A stretch of 64,000 nt of DNA, from the NCBI GenBank assembly GCA_963799815.1, contig CAWCYG010000001.1:248001-312000 (forward strand), given 5' to 3'. A program made the position numbers and the translations under genes. Shown one piece after another: positions 42,187 to 54,058 of the stretch. The stretch's first letter is position 1, and each line of letters starts with the position of its first letter. The notes under the pieces are model-generated. The model saw only the letters and a list, made by a program, of their open reading frames with translations, had not been told where the DNA came from and did no database searches. The stretch is from JBDTSW01 sp963799815 (GTDB lineage: Bacteria > Actinomycetota > Thermoleophilia > Solirubrobacterales > 70-9).

Positions 42187-44088
42187 GTGGCTAAGACAAT
42201 CGGTATCGACCTGGGGACCACCAACTCCTGCGTCGCTGTCATGGAGGGCGGCGAGCCCACCGTGCTCGAGAACTCGGAGGGCGGTCGCACGACCCCATCC
42301 GTGGTTGCCTTCACCGACTCGGGCGAGCGCCTGGTCGGAACGGCTGCCAAGCGCCAGGCGGTGATGAACCCCGAGAACACGATCTTCTCCATCAAGCGCT
42401 TCATGGGCCGCAAGGAGGCCGAGGTAAAGGAGGAGGAGACGATCGTCCCCTACGCCGTCGAGCCAGGCCCGAACGGCGACGTGCGGGTCGACGTTCGCGA
42501 CAAGCAGTACTCGCCCCCGGAGATCTCGGCGATGATCCTGCAGAAGCTGAAGGCGGACGCCGAGGCGAAGCTGGGTGACACCGTCGACTCGGCGGTGATC
42601 ACGGTTCCCGCCTACTTCAACGACGACCAGCGCCAGGCCACCAAGGACGCCGGCAAGATCGCCGGCCTCGAGGTCAAGCGCATCATCAACGAGCCGACCG
42701 CGGCAGCGCTCGCGTATGGGCTCGACAAGGAGGAGTCCGACCAGACGATCCTCGTCTTCGACCTCGGCGGCGGCACGTTCGACGTGTCCGTGCTCGAGAT
42801 CGGCGACGGGGTCTTCGAGGTCAAGTCGACCTCGGGCGACAACCATCTGGGCGGCGACAACTGGGACAAGGCAATCGTCGAGTGGCTCGTGGCCGAGTTC
42901 AAGCGCGACCAGGGCGTCGACGTCTCCAACGACAAGCGCTCCCTGCAGCGCCTCTACGAGCAGGCCGAGAAGGCCAAGATCGAGCTCTCCGCCACCCAGG
43001 AGACGCAGATCAGCGTCCCCTTCCTGACCGCGATCGACAACGAGCCGAAGCACCTCGACGTGAAGCTCACCCGCGCCAAGCTGGGCGAGCTCACCTCCGA
43101 CCTGCTGGAGCGCGTCGTGGCGCCCGTCAAGCGGGCGCTGGCCGACGCCGGCTCCGAGATCGACCATGTCGTCCTCGTCGGCGGCATGACCCGGATGCCC
43201 GCGGTCCAGGAGAAGGTCAAGGAGCTGGTCGGCAAGGACCCGCATCAGGGCGTCAATCCCGATGAGGTCGTCGCCGTCGGCGCCGCGATCCAGGCGGGCG
43301 TGCTCGCCGGGGACGTCAAGGACGTGCTGCTTTTGGACGTCACCCCGCTCACCCTCGGCATCGAGACCAAGGGCGGCGTGATGACGAAGCTGATCGAGCG
43401 CAACACGACGATCCCGTCGAAGAAGTCCGAGGTCTTCTCGACCGCCGACGACAACCAGCCGTCGGTCGAGATCCACGTGCTGCAGGGCGAGCGAGAGATG
43501 GCGTCAGGGAACAAGTCGCTGGGCAAGTTCCAGCTCACCGGCATCCCCCCGGCGCCGCGCGGCCTGCCGCAGATCGAGGTCACCTTCGACATCGACGCCA
43601 ACGGCATTCTCAGTGTCTCCGCGAAGGACCTGGGCACCGGCAAGGAGCAGACGATCGAGATCAAGGGCGGCTCCGGGCTCGACGAGTCCGAGGTCGAGCA
43701 GATGATCAAGGACGCCGAGTCACACGCAGACGAGGACCGCAAGCAACGCGAGCTCGCCGAGGCGCGCAACGTCGCGGAGCACTCCGCCTACCAGGCTGAG
43801 AAGCAGCTCGAGGAGATGGGCGATTCGGTCGACACCGCGTCGAAGACGGAGATCCAGGGCGCGATCGCCGATCTGCGGAGCGTGCTCGAGTCGAGCGACG
43901 CGGATGAGATCAAGGCGAAGACCGACGCGCTGCAGGCGGCCTTCCACAAGGTCTCCGAGCAGATCTACCAGGCGGCCGCGGCCGAGCAGGCGGCCTCCGG
44001 CGCCGGCGACGGGGCGTCGGCCAACGGCGCCGGCGACGACGAGGAGGAGGTCGTCGACGCCGAGGTGGTCGACGAAGAGCGCTCGTGA
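42187..44088 (+). CDS. dnaK: chaperone protein DnaK (Hsp70)
   Basis: 633 residues, normal length. The nucleotide-binding domain has IGIDLGTTNSCVAVMEGGEP, VFDLGGGTFDVSVLEIGDGV and VLVGGMTRMPAVQEKVKELV. The substrate domain begins near residue 390 (LLLDVTPLTLGIETKGGVMT) and the C-terminal lid ends in the acidic GDDEEEVVDAEVVDEERS. It refolds clients with DnaJ and GrpE. GTG start with AAGAGGAG upstream. It overlaps grpE by four bases (GTGA). A long leader separates it from the HAIR-like promoter. Confidence 0.98.
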   Translation: MAKTIGIDLGTTNSCVAVMEGGEPTVLENSEGGRTTPSVVAFTDSGERLVGTAAKRQAVMNPENTIFSIKRFMGRKEAEVKEEETIVPYAVEPGPNGDVRVDVRDKQYSPPEISAMILQKLKADAEAKLGDTVDSAVITVPAYFNDDQRQATKDAGKIAGLEVKRIINEPTAAALAYGLDKEESDQTILVFDLGGGTFDVSVLEIGDGVFEVKSTSGDNHLGGDNWDKAIVEWLVAEFKRDQGVDVSNDKRSLQRLYEQAEKAKIELSATQETQISVPFLTAIDNEPKHLDVKLTRAKLGELTSDLLERVVAPVKRALADAGSEIDHVVLVGGMTRMPAVQEKVKELVGKDPHQGVNPDEVVAVGAAIQAGVLAGDVKDVLLLDVTPLTLGIETKGGVMTKLIERNTTIPSKKSEVFSTADDNQPSVEIHVLQGEREMASGNKSLGKFQLTGIPPAPRGLPQIEVTFDIDANGILSVSAKDLGTGKEQTIEIKGGSGLDESEVEQMIKDAESHADEDRKQRELAEARNVAEHSAYQAEKQLEEMGDSVDTASKTEIQGAIADLRSVLESSDADEIKAKTDALQAAFHKVSEQIYQAAAAEQAASGAGDGASANGAGDDEEEVVDAEVVDEERS

Positions 44089-44684
44089 GCGCCGCCGATC
44101 CGACCAGAAGGCCGGCCACCGCGCCGGCTTCGCAGCAGGACGCCCGCGCCCCGGCGGGCGTCCCTGATGGCGCTGAGGAGGAGACCGCTACCGACGTCGC
44201 CGCAACCGAGGAGGCGGCGGACGAGGTCTCTGCAGATCTCGACGGATTGCTGGCCGACACCAAGCGCGAGCGCGACGAGTACCTCGAGCTCGCGCAGCGG
44301 GCCCGAGCCGACTTCGAGAACTACCGCAAGCGCGCGGCCCGTGAGGCGACCGACGCGGAGCGTCGCGGCCGGATCGCGGTCGCTCGGGAGCTCGTCCCGG
44401 CGCTCGACAACCTGGAGCGCGCGGTCGCCTCGGCCCGCTCCGCGCCGGACCCGCTTGCCGAGGGCATCGAGCTTGTCCTCCGCGAGCTTCGCGGGGGCCT
44501 GGAGCGATCCGGCGTCGAGGCGTACGACCCCACGGGTGAGAGCTTCGACCCGGCCTGGCATGAGGCCGTCGCAACGCGCCCAAGCGAAGGCGCCAAGCCC
44601 GGAACCGTGTTGGAGACGCTCGACAAGGGCTACCGGCTCGACGGGCAGGTGCTGCGGGCGGCGAAGGTCATCGTCGGGGAGTGA
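44085..44684 (+). CDS. grpE: nucleotide exchange factor GrpE
   Basis: 199 residues. The long acidic N-terminus is followed by a coiled coil (LAQRARADFENYRKRAAREA, ending in ARELVPALDNLERAV). The beta-wing contains GVEAYDPTGESFDPAWHEAV, then GTVLETLDKGYRLDGQVLRA and AKVIVGE. It releases ADP from DnaK. The start overlaps dnaK (GTGA); dnaJ begins six bases after the stop. Confidence 0.95.
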   Translation: MSAADPTRRPATAPASQQDARAPAGVPDGAEEETATDVAATEEAADEVSADLDGLLADTKRERDEYLELAQRARADFENYRKRAAREATDAERRGRIAVARELVPALDNLERAVASARSAPDPLAEGIELVLRELRGGLERSGVEAYDPTGESFDPAWHEAVATRPSEGAKPGTVLETLDKGYRLDGQVLRAAKVIVGE

Positions 44685-44690
44685 GCTGAG

Positions 44691-45797
44691 ATGGCCCGTG
44701 ACCCCTACGAGGTTCTCGGCGTCGGCAAGAAGGCCTCAGCCGAGGAGATCAAGAAGGCCTACCGCAAGCTCGCGCGCGACTACCACCCGGACCGCAACCC
44801 GGACGATGCGGGGGCGGAGGAGCGCTTCAAGGAGGTCCAGTCGGCCTACGACACCCTCTCCGACCCCGAAAAGCGCAAGCAGTACGACGCGGGTGGCATG
44901 TTCTCCAACCTCGGCGGCGGGGCGGCGGGGCCGGTGGCGGCTTCAGCTCCGATCTCGGCGACATCTTCTCCACGATCTTCAGCCGCGGGGGTGGAGGCGC
45001 AGGCGGCGCGCAGGCGATCCGCGGCCGCGACCTCGAGACGGAGGTACGGCTCAGCTTCGACCAGGCGATGGAGGGATCGGAGATCTCCGTCACCGTGCCA
45101 AAGCAATCCGTCTGCACGACCTGTGGCGGCAGCGGCGCCAAGCCCGGGACCGCCCCCATCACCTGCCCGCGTTGCGGCGGTCGCGGGATCGACTCGGAGA
45201 GCCAGGGCTTCTTCTCCATCAGTCAACCGTGCCCACAGTGCGGCGGGCGCGGGGAGATCATCGAGTCACCGTGCGAGACCTGTGCCGGCACGGGGCGGAC
45301 GCTGCAGCGCAAGCGCTATCGCGTGAAGGTCCCCGCCGGGGTCCGCGACGGCAGCCGGATCCGGGTTGCGGGCAAGGGCGAGGACGGTCCGCTCGGCGGG
45401 CCGCCGGGCGACCTTTACGTGGTCACGCGCGTCGAGGCTCCCCCGTCTTTCACCAGCGCGACGACGGCAATCTCGAAGTCACTGTGCCCATCACCTTCGC
45501 CGAGGCGAGCCAGGGAGCCCCGGTGGAAGTACCGACGCTGAACGGCTCCAAGCGGATCCGAGTGCCGGCCGGAACGCAGCACGGGACGGTCCAGCGGCTC
45601 CGTGGCGAGGGCCCCCCGAAGCCCGGCGGCCGCGGCCGCGGTGACATTCACTACCGGCTCGAGATCGAGGTCCCAAGCGACCTCAACGCGAACAGCAGCG
45701 CGCCCTCGAGGGCTTCGCCCAGACGATGAACGAGCGCGACCCGCGCGAGCGCCTGTTGCGCGATGCGTCCGCCCGAGCCGCGAAGGTAGGGACGTGA
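44691..45797 (+). CDS. dnaJ: chaperone protein DnaJ, three frameshifts
   Basis: A full-length class A J-protein recovered by joining three frames. The J domain is YEVLGVGKKASAEEIKKAYR, then DYHPDRNPDDAGAEERFKEV (HPD). After a one-base loss in the G run near 44927-44931 comes the G/F region (GGGFSSDLGDIFSTIFSRGG) and the zinc domain with four C-x-x-C-x-G-x-G repeats (CTTCGGSG, CPRCGGRG, CPQCGGRG, CETCAGTG). A second break near 45445 precedes FHQRDDGNLEVTVPITFAEA. A third near 45690 precedes EQQRALEGFAQTMNERDPRE; the gene stops at 45797. Each break is one missing base, which suggests sequence errors in a gene that should be functional. Confidence 0.9.
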
Positions 45798-45800
45798 CTC

Positions 45801-46316
45801 ATGAGCGGGAACCCGAAGGCCAGTGCAGCGCAGCCTCCCCGGCGCGTGCGGCGGACCCGCACGACGACTACGACGTTCGATGCCGACCGCGGGGTGTTCA
45901 TGATCTCGGTGGCAGCCGAGCTTGCGGAAATGCATCCCCAGACGCTGCGGATGTACGAGGCGCGTGGGCTGATCACGCCAAAGCGCTCGCCGAAGAACAC
46001 CCGTCTCTACTCCCAGGAGGATGTCGATCGGCTGCGCCGGATTCAGCAGATGACCGCGGACGAGGGGCTCAACCTCGCCGGGGTCGAGACGGTGCTGGAG
46101 CTCGAGGCGCAGCTGGAGCGCACCCGCCGCGAGTTGCGCAAGATGCGCAATCGCGCAGCCGAGCTCGAGCAGGAGATGCTGGACGAGGTGGACCGGGTGC
46201 GGCGCTCGATGCGCGCCGAGATCGTGCCCTACGGGGCCTACGAGGACGAGGGAATCACAATCCCAGTCGAACGGGGGCAGCCAGCCTCGGCTCGCGGGAA
46301 GTCTGAGCCGGACTGA
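45801..46316 (+). CDS. hspR: heat-shock repressor HspR (MerR family)
   Basis: 171 residues. The MerR-type DNA-binding domain starts near residue 33 (GVFMISVAAELAEMHPQTLR, then MYEARGLITPKRSPKNTRLY) and continues SQEDVDRLRRIQQMTADEGL. A coiled coil (LEAQLERTRRELRKMRNRAA) dimerises it. It represses dnaK-operon and clpB promoters by binding inverted-repeat HAIR sites with DnaK as co-repressor, as described in Streptomyces and mycobacteria. HAIR-like sites are present here. The start is three bases after dnaJ. The last 62 bases overlap the convergent hydrolase gene. Confidence 0.93.
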   Translation: MSGNPKASAAQPPRRVRRTRTTTTTFDADRGVFMISVAAELAEMHPQTLRMYEARGLITPKRSPKNTRLYSQEDVDRLRRIQQMTADEGLNLAGVETVLELEAQLERTRRELRKMRNRAAELEQEMLDEVDRVRRSMRAEIVPYGAYEDEGITIPVERGQPASARGKSEPD

Positions 46317-47371
46317 AAAGCCGCTCGGCAATGCCGCGGACGGTGGCGATGCCATAGTCCATGGAGGGGGCGCCGTCGGTCAGGACGGCGAGGGAGACGG
46401 TCACGTTCTCGCGGTCCAGGCGGGCGATCTGGTGGACCAGTTGGCCGCGCTCGGTCGTACGCCAGCCACCCTTGAACCGCTGCTGCCAGCCGTCGCCCGC
46501 GACCGCCGCGGGGATGCCCCATCGCTGTTCGAGCACGACGCGGTCGAGGACGTCGGAGGCAAATGGCTCGTGGGCGCCGACCAGGAGGCGGTCGAGGCGC
46601 GCCATCAGCCGGGCCATGTCAGCGGCCGTGAGTTGCGCGTTGGCCCAATAGCCGGTGACCGTGAAGTGCTCGAGGCCCGCCCGGCGGGCGACAGCGAAGA
46701 GCCCCCGATCGCCGACGCGGGAGTAGATGGTGTCCGCCGCATCGTTGTCGCTGTAGGTGATCATCCGCTCGAGCAGTGAGCGGGTGGTGGGATCGAGCGG
46801 CAGCCCCTCGGCATGCAGGCGATCGATCTCCGCGATCAGCAGCATCGCCTTGACCACGCTCGCCGAGACGAACTGCCGATCGCCAGCGAAGGCATGCTCG
46901 GTTCCCCGCGAATCGACGACGGCGAACGACACGGGGCCCTCCCGCGAGCGGGCGAAGGCCCGGGCCTCGGCGACCTGACGTGGTGCCGGGATCGCCGGCG
47001 GAGCGTAGACCCGAGGAGCGCCCGGCAGGATCAGGGACGGCGACGTGGCGGTCGAAGCGTGATGCCTTGGCCGCGCCGCCGAAGTTGATCCGAGGCTCCT
47101 CGGCTCCCCGCAGCGCCGAGACGGCGAGGATCGCCAGGGTCGCGACGCTCCCCACGGCGAACGCCACCGCGAGCGTCCGGATCCGCGCCCGACGCCGGGT
47201 TTCGCGCTGCTCCTGGCGACGCGCGGCTGAGCGTTCGGCCCCTGCCGTCCACGTCTCAACGAGCGCCGCGAGCTCGGCCTGCACCTCGGCCTCATCGAGC
47301 TGGACGCGGTTCGGCTGATCGGGCGCCGTAGCGCTCCCGGATCGCTCCCCCCGCGACCGCTCCCTCTCCAT
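46255..47371 (-). CDS. beta-lactamase-fold (class A-like) serine hydrolase, frameshifted
   Basis: Starting at ATG 47371, about 370 residues: a cytoplasmic region (EVQAELAALVETWTAGAERS), a membrane anchor (IRTLAVAFAVGSVATLAILA) and, after a frame change near 47035-47045, an external serine-hydrolase domain. Its active site has SASVVKAML (S-x-x-K), TYSDNDAAD (S-D-N) and QRFKGGWRT (K-G-G in place of K-T-G). That is the class A beta-lactamase/DD-peptidase order, but a general base Glu in an omega loop was not found by eye, so a lactamase label is not given. Its function in peptidoglycan or signalling is open. It overlaps hspR tail to tail by 62 bases. Confidence 0.75.
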
Positions 47372-47418
47372 GAGGAGCAGCACCCTATCTCGCCGGCGCT
47401 CACGCGTGTTTTCAGGTC

Positions 47419-47868
47419 GTGAATACTGGCTTCGTGACGTCGGCCGAGGGTGCAGACGAGCCCGCTCAGCGCGAGCGCCTGCTCGCCATGGGCCTGGCCG
47501 GCGGCCGTCTTGCGATCGGCGCCGCCATCTGGCTCGCTCCGGGACCGGCGTTCAAAGCCCTGGGCCTCGATTCACCCTCGACCGCACAGGCGCTCGCGAT
47601 CGCCCGCATCGCCGGCACCCGCGACCTCGTCTTGGGGGCTTGGCAGGCGAGCTCGCTCGGGGACCGCAGGCGCCTGGCGGCGGCGACAACCGCGGTCGCT
47701 GTATGCGACGCGGGCGATGCTCTCGCGTTTGCGCTCCTGCTCGCCGCGGGAGAGAGGCGGGCGGGTCTGCGCGGGCTGGCGGGTGCGATGCCCGCGACTC
47801 TCCTGGGGGCGGTGGCGGTGCGGGCGTTGCGGCGGGAGGCCCCCGAAGTGGGGTCGCGGCACGGATAG
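47419..47868 (+). CDS. small membrane protein, DUF4267-like
   Basis: 149 residues with about four helices and a GRLAIGAAIWLAPGPAFKAL opening. IARIAGTRDLVLGAWQASSL follows, then AAATTAVAVCDAGDALAFAL and LAGAMPATLLGAVAVRALRR. This layout resembles DUF4267 proteins; no function is known. GTG start at 47419, 47 bases upstream of the divergent hydrolase start; the clpB operator begins 28 bases after its stop. Confidence 0.6.
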   Translation: MNTGFVTSAEGADEPAQRERLLAMGLAGGRLAIGAAIWLAPGPAFKALGLDSPSTAQALAIARIAGTRDLVLGAWQASSLGDRRRLAAATTAVAVCDAGDALAFALLLAAGERRAGLRGLAGAMPATLLGAVAVRALRREAPEVGSRHG

Positions 47869-47895
47869 CGCTGTTTCGTGCCTGAGCACGGGTCC

Positions 47896-47932
47896 AAATC
47901 TGAGTTGCATCGACTTAGATTTGCTGTAGAAT
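47896..47932 (+). promoter_or_regulatory. clpB promoter with HAIR-type inverted repeat
   Basis: AAATCTGAGT (47896-47905), a seven-base spacer, then ACTTAGATTT (47913-47922) form a palindrome with one mismatched pair. This is the spacing of the HspR-associated HAIR element (CTTGAGT-N7-ACTCAAG). A TTGCAT -35 (47905-47910) and TAGAAT -10 (47927-47932) with a 16-base spacer overlap it, so a bound repressor would block polymerase. ClpB starts 10 bases after the -10, which leaves almost no leader. Confidence 0.75.
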
Positions 47933-47942
47933 TGACGTAACC

Positions 47943-50512
<2,570 letters not shown>

Positions 50513-50534
<22 letters not shown>

Positions 50535-51427
50535 GTCGTGAGCTTCTGGTTCTCAGCCGAGTCGTTGAAGCCCGAGGCCCTCCACCCGTCGTCCGGCGTG
50601 GTGTTGGGATCGTTGTCGTCGTAGGGGAACGTCCCGCCGAGGCTCACCTCTGCCCCGGGCCCGGAGACCTTCGCGCCGCCGCCGGAGACGTGCGTGCCGG
50701 ACGGACATCCGGCTACGGCCGCCTCCTCCTGGCCCGGCTGAAAGCTCTTTTTCTCGGTCTCATACGAAGCGCTCCCGTTCCCGCAGACGGCCCGTATGTG
50801 CATCACCCCGGCCCCGCTCTGCGTGTCGTAGAGCTTGATCGCCCAGCCGTCCTCGGGCCTCGAGTTCGCGTCGCCCTTGTCGATCGGATAGGACTGGGTC
50901 AGGTAGCTGCCCGTGGTGGCAATGAACCCACCGCCCCCGAACACCGTGCCGCCGCCACAACCCTGCTCGGCCAAGCGCACGCTGCTCGCCGAGTTCGTGA
51001 CCTCGCCGCCCAGGTAGTCGGGCTGCGGCTCGCTCTTGCAGATCGCGAACGTCTCGAGCGTGCCGGCAAAAGCGCTGCGGCCTGAGGCGCGCCAGCCGTC
51101 CTCGGGTTCGTCGTCCGCGTCGGTCCAGTCGTAGGGCCACGTGCTGGAGACCGCTTCCTCGGGATCGGGCCCGACCAGGTGCACGCCACCGCCGACGATG
51201 TGCCGGTCGTCGGGCCCGCAGCCGGCGACGGACGATGCATACCCGTCATTCATCAGGTCGAACGGCTCCCCGTCCGAGTTGTAGCGAAGGACCGAGGTGC
51301 CGAGATTCTCATCCCCCGTGTCGGGATCGGGCTCATCGCCGCCGAGCACCGGGCTCGCAGCTAGCACCGCTAGAAGAAGCCCCGCCGAGAGCGTCGCGGC
51401 AAGCGCCGAGATCCGTCCCCTGCTCAT
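50513..51427 (-). CDS. secreted protein of three tandem ~90-residue repeats
   Basis: 304 residues. A signal peptide (RISALAATLSAGLLLAVLAA) is followed by three repeats with the shape A-G-C-x-x-x-x-H/V-x-G-G-G ... D-D-x-W-x-x-x ... C. Repeat 1 is VAGCGPDDRHIVGGGVHLVG, then DEPEDGWRASG and ETFAICKS. Repeat 2 is AEQGCGGGTVFGGGGFIATT, then SRPEDGWAIKLYD and IRAVCGN. Repeat 3 is VAGCPSGTHVSGGGAKVSGP, then TTPDDGWRASG and TTYAICLD. Each carries a Cys pair, one near the start and one at the end, so each probably forms one disulfide-closed beta unit. No family name is recognised. It overlaps clpB by 22 bases. Confidence 0.7.
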
Positions 51428-51479
51428 CGCCCAAACTGTACGTCCGGGAGGGGCGGAGCGCAATACCCTCTGCCGCCGC

Positions 51480-52562
51480 ATGAAGATCGGGATCTGCGCC
51501 TACTGGTTCAACCGCGGGCAGGGCGTCGTTGCGCGTCAGATACGCACCGTGCTCGACGAGCTGGGTCACGAGACGTTCGTGCTTGCGCGTCCCACGCGCG
51601 CCTCGAACATCCGCGCGGCCTTCGTCGACCGCTCCGACGTCTGGGATCAGCCCGGGGTGACGGAAGCCGCGGCCTACGACATCCCCACCGCCGATTACCT
51701 CAACTGGGCTGCCGAGACCGGGATCGAGATCGCCTTCTTCGACCAGAACTACGGGTTCGAAGGGATCTCCGCGCTGCGGCGCGCGGGCGTCAAGACCGTG
51801 GGCCGCTTCGTCTGGGAGCAGTTCTCGCACTCGGACGTCGAGCTGGCGAGCGAGGCGCTGGACGTCATCTACTCGCTCACGCGCTGCGAGGTCGACCGCT
51901 ACGCGAGCATGGGCATCGAAAGCCCCTACGTGCAGTGGGGGGTGCATCCAGACCTGCTCGCTTACGCTCCTGAGAGGAAATCGGACGCAGAGACGGTCGA
52001 GTACTTCTATCCCGCCGGATTCCTCTCCAAGCGCAAGCCCCTGCGCCCGATCCTGAAAGCGTTTGGCGGGGTCTCCGACCCGAATTTGCGGCTCACCGTG
52101 AAGGCCCAGGTAGAGCGCCAAGCCGAGCGCCTCGAGCGGGCGGCGAGGGAGGACCCGCGGATCACCGTGATCCTCGAGGACCTGCCCACCGACGAGCATC
52201 TGCGTCTCTTCGCCTCCGCTGACGTCTGTCTCTCCCCGAGCCGCTGGGAGGGCCTCGGCCTGCACCTCTACGAGGCAAGCGCGTTCGGGATGCCCGTGAT
52301 CACGAACGACAATCCGCCGATGAACGAGATCGTCCGGGACGAGGTGAACGGCCTGCTGGTGAAGAGCCGTCGAAAGGGAGAGGCGAAGTCGGGGATCCCC
52401 TCGTACGACCCGAGCGTTCGCGACCTGCGAAAGGCGATCAAGCGGCTCGCCGACCCCGCGCTGCGGGAGCAGCTGCACCAGGGCGCGCTGGCCGAGCGAG
52501 AGCGCCTCGACTGGCGCCACACCGTTGCGGGATACGCCCGGCTGATCGACCTCGTCTCGTGA
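51480..52562 (+). CDS. glycosyltransferase family 4 (GT-B)
   Basis: 360 residues. The N-domain begins MKIGICAYWFNRGQGVVARQ (G-x-x-V-V-A-R-Q loop). The C-domain has FYPAGFLSKRKPLRPILKAF and the nucleotide-sugar site SPSRWEGLGLHLYEASAFGM, then PVITNDNPPMNEIV (E-x7-E type). It transfers a sugar from a nucleotide donor to an unknown acceptor. Its stop overlaps the sulfatase start (GTGA), tying it to sulfated or surface polysaccharide work, though that is inference. Confidence 0.85.
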   Translation: MKIGICAYWFNRGQGVVARQIRTVLDELGHETFVLARPTRASNIRAAFVDRSDVWDQPGVTEAAAYDIPTADYLNWAAETGIEIAFFDQNYGFEGISALRRAGVKTVGRFVWEQFSHSDVELASEALDVIYSLTRCEVDRYASMGIESPYVQWGVHPDLLAYAPERKSDAETVEYFYPAGFLSKRKPLRPILKAFGGVSDPNLRLTVKAQVERQAERLERAAREDPRITVILEDLPTDEHLRLFASADVCLSPSRWEGLGLHLYEASAFGMPVITNDNPPMNEIVRDEVNGLLVKSRRKGEAKSGIPSYDPSVRDLRKAIKRLADPALREQLHQGALAERERLDWRHTVAGYARLIDLVS

Positions 52563-54046
52563 GCCCGATGCCTCGCGTCGCGCTGGCCGTCTTCGCTGCC
52601 GCCGTGGCCATGACCTGCGGTGCCTGCGGCGGGGACGAAAGCGGATCGCCACCCGAGATCCAGCCTGATCGACCAGGCGACCCCTCCGCGCCCAACTTCG
52701 TCGTGGTCCAGACCGACGATCAGTCCGTCTCGACCTTCACGCGCCGCGTGATGCCGCGGACCTTCCGCCTCCTGGTCGACCGTGGCGCCCGCTTTCGCAA
52801 CTCGTTCGCCTCGCCACCACGCTGCTGTCCGAGCCGCGCGGGCTTGCTCACGGGTCAGTACCCGCACAACCACGGGATTCTCTGGAACAACCCCGATGGG
52901 CTCACCCAGCCCCAGTCGACCTTGCCCGGATGGCTGCGCGAGCAGGGGTATGAGACCGGGCTGGTCGGCAAGTTCCTGAACGGCTACGTGAGCGAGGAGG
53001 ACGCCGAGCCGGCCCCCGGCTTCTCCCACTGGTTCGCCCTCTCAGCAGAGGGCGAACCCTCCTACACCGACCCCGAGGTGAGCGACGGCGAGGAGCTGCG
53101 CACGTTCCACGACACCTATCTGACCTCGCTGCTCAACCGGCGTGCCGTTAGCTTCGTCCGCGAGGCGGGCGAGGGACCGTTTTTCCTCTGGCAGGCGCAC
53201 TACGCCCCGCACGCGAGATCGCCCCAGAGCGGACCGTGCGAGGGCTTCGCGCCCGAGCCCCTGTCGCGGGACTACCCCCCCTTCGCGGACGACCAGGCGC
53301 CTCAGGGTCCGGCCTACAACGAACGGGACGTGTCCGACAAGCCGCGGATCGTCCGCGAACTCCCCCGCATGGATGCGCGCAGCCGCGAGCAGGCGGCACG
53401 CAACTTCCGCTGCTCGGAGGCCGCGCTGCGCGAGGTCGACCGCGGCGTTGCTCAGCTCGTCGGGGAGCTGCGGGATTCCGGCGAGCTCGAGGACACGGTC
53501 TTCGTGTTCACCTCCGACAACGGCATGCTCTTCGGGGAGCACCGCTTCCCGCACGGCAAGGTGGAGCCCTACGAGGAGTCGATCGCGGTTCCGCTCGTGA
53601 TCCGGGCCGAGCCCGAGCTGCTGGGTGGCGAGGCGCCCCGAAACGTGGACGAGGTAGTGGCGAACATCGATCTCGCACCTACCTTCGCCGGCATCGCCGG
53701 TGTCGACACTTGCGTCGACGACGAGTGCCGAGAGGTGGACGGGCGCTCGCTGGCCGCCCTCTTGCGCGGCCACGGCGTAGGGTTCCCGGCCGACCGTGCG
53801 ATCCTGATGGAGCTGGAGCCGCCGGGCGAGTGCGGCTACCAGGCCCTGCGAGCGCCGGAGCTCCTTTACGTGGAGCGCCGGGACGACCGCGGCTCGGGCT
53901 GCGAGCCTTGGGAGCGCGAGCTCTACGACCTCGAAACCGATCCCTTCCAGCTCTCAAACCAGGCCCGCTCCGAGCCCCAGCGGGTGGCGGAGCTGGGGGA
54001 CCGCCTCGCCGACCTCGCGCAGTGCGCCGGGCCGAGCTGCGAGTAG
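52559..54046 (+). CDS. sulfatase (lipoprotein, formylglycine type)
   Basis: 495 residues. A lipoprotein signal (RVALAVFAAAVAMTCGACGG; lipobox cysteine near residue 23-24) precedes an alkaline-phosphatase-fold domain. Metal ligands are VVQTDDQSVSTF (Asp pair), the formylglycine motif PRCCPSRAGLLTGQYPHNHG (C-x-P-S-R with CC), and VFTSDNGMLFGEH (Asp-Asn). GKFLNGY carries the conserved lysine. It hydrolyses a sulfate ester outside the membrane after a formylglycine-generating enzyme activates it; none is in the window. Cotranslated with the glycosyltransferase. Its partner sulfatase is convergent 12 bases away. Confidence 0.88.
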   Translation: MSPMPRVALAVFAAAVAMTCGACGGDESGSPPEIQPDRPGDPSAPNFVVVQTDDQSVSTFTRRVMPRTFRLLVDRGARFRNSFASPPRCCPSRAGLLTGQYPHNHGILWNNPDGLTQPQSTLPGWLREQGYETGLVGKFLNGYVSEEDAEPAPGFSHWFALSAEGEPSYTDPEVSDGEELRTFHDTYLTSLLNRRAVSFVREAGEGPFFLWQAHYAPHARSPQSGPCEGFAPEPLSRDYPPFADDQAPQGPAYNERDVSDKPRIVRELPRMDARSREQAARNFRCSEAALREVDRGVAQLVGELRDSGELEDTVFVFTSDNGMLFGEHRFPHGKVEPYEESIAVPLVIRAEPELLGGEAPRNVDEVVANIDLAPTFAGIAGVDTCVDDECREVDGRSLAALLRGHGVGFPADRAILMELEPPGECGYQALRAPELLYVERRDDRGSGCEPWERELYDLETDPFQLSNQARSEPQRVAELGDRLADLAQCAGPSCE

Positions 54047-54058
54047 CCGGCCCGGAGC

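Noticed and set aside
42109..43476. 455-codon minus-strand frame opposite dnaK
   Set aside because: Antisense shadow of a highly conserved gene with strong GC third-position bias; no motifs.
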